Source: Enterococcus sulfureus ATCC 49903 (lineage in GTDB: Bacteria > Bacillota > Bacilli > Lactobacillales > Enterococcaceae). Taken from it: 64,000 nt of DNA. Positions 61,123 to 64,000 of this stretch are shown one piece after another. The stretch lies in assembly GCF_000407605.1 (NCBI RefSeq), contig NZ_ASWO01000001.1:310001-374000 (forward strand). The letters run 5' to 3'. The translations under genes and the position numbers were made by a program. The notes beneath the pieces were generated by a model that saw nothing but the letters and a program-made list of their open reading frames with translations, did no database searches and had not been told where the DNA came from. The number at the start of each line of letters is the position of its first letter. Within the stretch, counting starts at the first letter, position 1.

Positions 61123-62748
61123 TTATTCGACATACGCCAAACGATACGATACCGTACGACCAAATGGGTAGATTTGTAAGTCTTTCAATTGATCACTTTG
61201 TAGATATGCAACTGCACCTTGGTATAATGGAATCACTGCTGTATCAGTTTCTACCAATTGTTTTTCTAGTTCTTTCAATTTATCCCAACGTGCTTCTGGA
61301 TCATTGGCTAACGTCGTACGTGCCTCTTCTAGTCCTTGATCGTAACTTTCGCTAACATAACCAGAAGTATTCAATCCACCTTTAGAATCATAAAATTCTA
61401 AGAAGTTGATTGGATCCGCATAGTCTGGTGTCCAAGTTCCAAACGCGATATCAAAATCTCCTTGTGTTTGTAGGTCTAAACGATTTTGTAACGGAACAGA
61501 TTTCAAATTAATTTTTAGTCCAGGTAAGTTTTGTTCAAGCTGACCTTGGATAAATTCGATCGTTTTCTTCGCTGCTGCCGTATCCGCAGACAAGACTTCT
61601 AATGTAATCTCATCTTGACCTAACTCTTGTTTAGCTTCTGCCCAAAGTTTTTGTGCTTGCTCTACATTGTAAGGCAATAAGTCGCCATTTTCTTTACGGA
61701 AATCCTCACCAGTTTTTGGATCTTTTGCAAAATTAGCTGGAACAAATCCATTCAAAGCGGTCGAGCCATCTCCTAGAATATCTTCAGCGAATGCTTTTTT
61801 ATCGATGGCTTGCATGATCGCTTGACGTACTTTGACATTTCCTGTGACTTCACGTTTTTGGTTGGCACTAAGATAGCCAACTAATGATTTTGGAACGTAA
61901 TGTGCATTTTTATTGTCTTTATATTGTTTGGCATACGTATCAGATAGCGTAGTAAAATCAAGTGCTTGGGTTTCAAATAAATTGACACCTGTTCCAACTT
62001 CTTTTACTACTTGAACATCGACTTCATCTAATTTTACATTGTCCGCATCCCAATATTTAGGATTTTTGACTAATTTCCAAGACTCATTCGTTCCTGTCCA
62101 ATCTTCGATCACAAATGGACCATTACCAACAAAGTTTTCTGTCGTCGTTCCATATGATTTGCCTTTTTCCTTCGCAAAAGCAGCATTTTTAGGCATAAAT
62201 GGTGTGCCGACTAACACTTGATCTAAATACGTAATCGGACTTTCTAATTCGATTTGAAGTGTTTTATCATCAAGTGCTTTTACGCCTAATGTATCGACCG
62301 ATGCTTCACCACGACGAATCTTGCTAGCATTTTTAAAAATATCCATTCGGTTACTACTGCTAGACGCGTTCGCTGGATCAACCACGTATTGATACGCATA
62401 AACAAAATCATTTGCTGTCACTGGATCACCATTGCTCCAGGTCGTATCTTTTAATTTAAACGTATACGTTTTTCCATCTTCGCTTACTGTTGGCTTTTCA
62501 GCTGCCAATGCAAGTTCTGGATCACCATCTTTATTGGTACGATACAACCCTTCTGTTACTTGGCCGATCATATCTGAACTATTTACATCACTGTACTGAC
62601 CGCTATCTAATGTCGACAATTCCCCAGGTGTCGAGACTTCGATCACTTGTTTTGTATCTGTTGTACTTTCTTTTTTATTTCCTGTCGTACTGCATGCTCC
62701 TAATAATAACGTTGCAATTGCTAAACTGGCCACTAACCGCTTTTTCAT
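61123..62748 (-). CDS. Oligopeptide ABC importer substrate-binding lipoprotein (OppA type)
   Basis: 541-residue lipoprotein: signal peptide with lipobox LGAC (Cys19), Thr/Ser/Lys linker, then the SBP_bac_5 fold with LSTLDSGQYSDVNSSDMIGQ near 45, a SVDTLGVKALDDKTLQIEL stretch near 155 and VRQAIMQAIDKKAFAEDIL near 310. It delivers peptides to an Opp permease encoded elsewhere; no permease or ATPase is adjacent. It follows the PuuD-like gene by 13 bases, forming a two-gene unit, so the cargo may be a gamma-glutamyl or cell-wall peptide. That link is inferred. Confidence 0.88.
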   Translation of the reverse strand: MKKRLVASLAIATLLLGACSTTGNKKESTTDTKQVIEVSTPGELSTLDSGQYSDVNSSDMIGQVTEGLYRTNKDGDPELALAAEKPTVSEDGKTYTFKLKDTTWSNGDPVTANDFVYAYQYVVDPANASSSSNRMDIFKNASKIRRGEASVDTLGVKALDDKTLQIELESPITYLDQVLVGTPFMPKNAAFAKEKGKSYGTTTENFVGNGPFVIEDWTGTNESWKLVKNPKYWDADNVKLDEVDVQVVKEVGTGVNLFETQALDFTTLSDTYAKQYKDNKNAHYVPKSLVGYLSANQKREVTGNVKVRQAIMQAIDKKAFAEDILGDGSTALNGFVPANFAKDPKTGEDFRKENGDLLPYNVEQAQKLWAEAKQELGQDEITLEVLSADTAAAKKTIEFIQGQLEQNLPGLKINLKSVPLQNRLDLQTQGDFDIAFGTWTPDYADPINFLEFYDSKGGLNTSGYVSESYDQGLEEARTTLANDPEARWDKLKELEKQLVETDTAVIPLYQGAVAYLQSDQLKDLQIYPFGRTVSYRLAYVE

Positions 62749-62761
62749 TTTTTTCCCCCTA

Positions 62762-63469
62762 TTATAATTGATTTACAACATAATCAAATGTCTGCATTTC
62801 TTGCGCTAAGACTTCATACGCAAAATCTGGATGCCATTGTACACCTAAAATACGATGTTTTTTTGCTTCGATCCCTTCCACGATTCCATCTGGGCTCCAT
62901 GCCGTTGCCGTAAATGGGGCAGCGACTTGATCCACCGCTTGGTAATGAAACGAATTGACATGTGTTCGTTGACCATAAATCAAACGTAACGTACTTTTTT
63001 CTTTTGTTTCGATTTCATGGGTTGGGATTTCTTTTGGTACAGGAGTTTGCATATGCATGATATGATCAGATTCGATTTTTTGCAATAAATTCCCACCTAA
63101 AGCAACGTTGATCAGTTGCATCCCGCGACAAACTGCAAAAATCGGTTTCTCTTGTTTTAACGCCTCATCGATCAACGCTAATTCAAATTCATCTCGTGCT
63201 AAATAGCTATGATCCATCTCAGTCTCCAAAGTTTGACCGTAAAATTTAGTCGACACATTTTGTCCGCCTGCTAAAACCAGTTTATCGATCTGACTAACAT
63301 AATCTTTTGCATCCTCTGGTTGACTGATCGGCAGCAACATCGCCAAACCACCTGCTTTTTGTACGGCTTTGACATAACCTAGCGGCGTATATGCGATCGG
63401 CATATGGTGCAACGTCGTTCCTGAATCTTGGATCTCATTTGCTGCAATTCCAATCAATTGTTTTCTCAT
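62762..63469 (-). CDS. PuuD-like class I glutamine amidotransferase (gamma-glutamyl hydrolase)
   Basis: 235 residues of peptidase family C26. The nucleophile elbow FAVCRGMQLINVALGG holds the catalytic Cys near residue 115, and LGVQWHPDF near 215 carries the His. The start GIAANEIQDSGTT and LVLAGGQNVSTKFYGQ are typical. Members hydrolyse gamma-glutamyl bonds, e.g. gamma-glutamyl-GABA; a role on gamma-D-glutamyl muropeptides is another possibility given the peptide-binding partner. First gene of the unit. Its promoter was not clearly identified in the 63470-63658 gap, which shows no gene. Confidence 0.85.
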   Translation of the reverse strand: MRKQLIGIAANEIQDSGTTLHHMPIAYTPLGYVKAVQKAGGLAMLLPISQPEDAKDYVSQIDKLVLAGGQNVSTKFYGQTLETEMDHSYLARDEFELALIDEALKQEKPIFAVCRGMQLINVALGGNLLQKIESDHIMHMQTPVPKEIPTHEIETKEKSTLRLIYGQRTHVNSFHYQAVDQVAAPFTATAWSPDGIVEGIEAKKHRILGVQWHPDFAYEVLAQEMQTFDYVVNQL

Positions 63470-63658
63470 GTACCTTCATCCCTTTTACGAAACAAATAGT
63501 GCGTTAGACCATTCATTTTTTTCTTTCTTATTATTGTAATGTAAATTTTATGAAAAGCCTATTACATTTCACTCATTTAGTGATATAAAAAAATTATCAC
63601 GATCACTTTGTTTACGCAATCAATCTTACTTGTGTACTCGAATAAACGAAAAAATGGC

Positions 63659-64000
63659 TTATAATTGCTCGGCTTGCATCTGATACATTTGGTGATAGAT
63701 TCCATTTTGCTCTAATAAATGAAGATGGTTCCCTTGTTCGACGATTCGGCCTTGATCTAATACAAAAATTTGATCTGCATCTTTGATCGTCGACAAGCGG
63801 TGCGCGATCATAAACGTGGTCCGCCCCTTTTTCACCACATCCATCGCTTGTTGAATCATATGTTCTGTTTCCGTATCCACGTGACTTGTCGCTTCATCTA
63901 AAATCAGGATTTTTGGATCGACCACTAAGGCACGCGCAAAACTGATCAATTGGCGTTCTCCACTTGAAAATTCATTTCCCTTTTCTACTACTGGATGGTG
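63659..64000 (-). CDS. ABC exporter, C-terminal part of the ATPase domain (5' end outside the window)
   Basis: Partial gene: the frame runs open through the right edge, and 113 residues are visible. FSSGERQLISFARAL is the ABC signature region with SSGER in place of LSGGQ, ILILDEATSHVDTETE is Walker B with the D-loop, and MIAHRLSTIKDADQIFVLDQGRIVEQG carries the H-loop. These are typical of the fused membrane-ATPase multidrug/lipid exporters (MdlA/MdlB type), often encoded in heterodimer pairs; this is probably the second gene of such a pair. Confidence 0.87.
   Translation of the reverse strand, partial: HHPVVEKGNEFSSGERQLISFARALVVDPKILILDEATSHVDTETEHMIQQAMDVVKKGRTTFMIAHRLSTIKDADQIFVLDQGRIVEQGNHLHLLEQNGIYHQMYQMQAEQL

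Overview
This AT-rich 64 kb window is a chromosomal stretch of a low-GC Firmicute, most likely an Enterococcus (or close relative). The main grounds are the glpK-glpO-glpF operon, with a 610-residue alpha-glycerophosphate oxidase and a glycerol kinase carrying the HPr-phosphorylated His232. Supporting features are stand-alone PTS EIIC genes, CcpA-type cre boxes, Mga-like and RpiR regulators, a dhaM-dhaK-dhaL operon and YesM/YesN-type regulation. I could not fix the species. I see no rRNA, tRNA, CRISPR array, transposase or phage gene.

Layout. 1-66: promoter, perfect cre box and ribosome binding site of a leftward gene that starts at the window edge. 538-4917: secreted V8-like serine protease with three C-terminal repeats, VanW-like protein, tautomerase, YeiH-type transporter and SGNH hydrolase. 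5009-7701: persulfide-handling locus (two single-domain rhodaneses, a CoA-disulfide reductase-rhodanese fusion, and a divergent CstR-like repressor with two matching operators). 7878-9251: CycA-like amino acid permease. 9293-12568: beta-glucoside PTS (EIIBCA) plus 6-phospho-beta-glucosidase. 12690-16754: glpKOF. 16919-19633: Mga-like regulator with a flavoprotein lacking the family's redox cysteine. 19737-19937: cold-shock protein with a long leader. 20486-25891: amino-sugar/cell-wall-sugar salvage (RpiR regulator, MupG-like hydrolase, BadF-type kinase, EIIC, AnmK). 26139-28230: aldo/keto reductase and an unusual EIIC.

28264-46050 is the most striking block. It is an intracellular N-glycan/mannoside dismantling locus: GH20, GH38, GH125 and GH92 enzymes, none with a signal peptide, with a divergent GntR/LacI-type hybrid regulator and paired palindromic operators. 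It continues with a ROK protein, a GH1 enzyme, a YesN/YesM two-component system, a YesL protein, and an ABC importer (lipoprotein plus two permeases, no ATPase). The inferred flow is import of a glycan freed outside the cell, trimming of alpha-mannose by GH92/GH38/GH125, and removal of GlcNAc by GH20. The ATPase must come from elsewhere. Cre boxes in front of all three leftward transcription units indicate glucose repression.

46232-51139: HAD phosphatase, MFS transporter, cation/proton antiporter and a quinone-reductase-like protein under a palindromic operator. 51267-55160: Fur-controlled iron-chelate ABC importer with a ferredoxin-NADP reductase-like flavoprotein. 55362-58932: EIIC plus GH1 enzyme with a divergent GntR/UTRA repressor and matching operators. 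59022-61007: dhaM-dhaK-dhaL behind a perfect cre box. 61123-63469: PuuD-like amidotransferase and oligopeptide-binding lipoprotein. 63659-64000: C-terminal end of an ABC exporter that runs off the right edge.

Several start codons are placed inside longer open frames on the basis of Shine-Dalgarno spacing or gene overlap; each case is stated in its entry.
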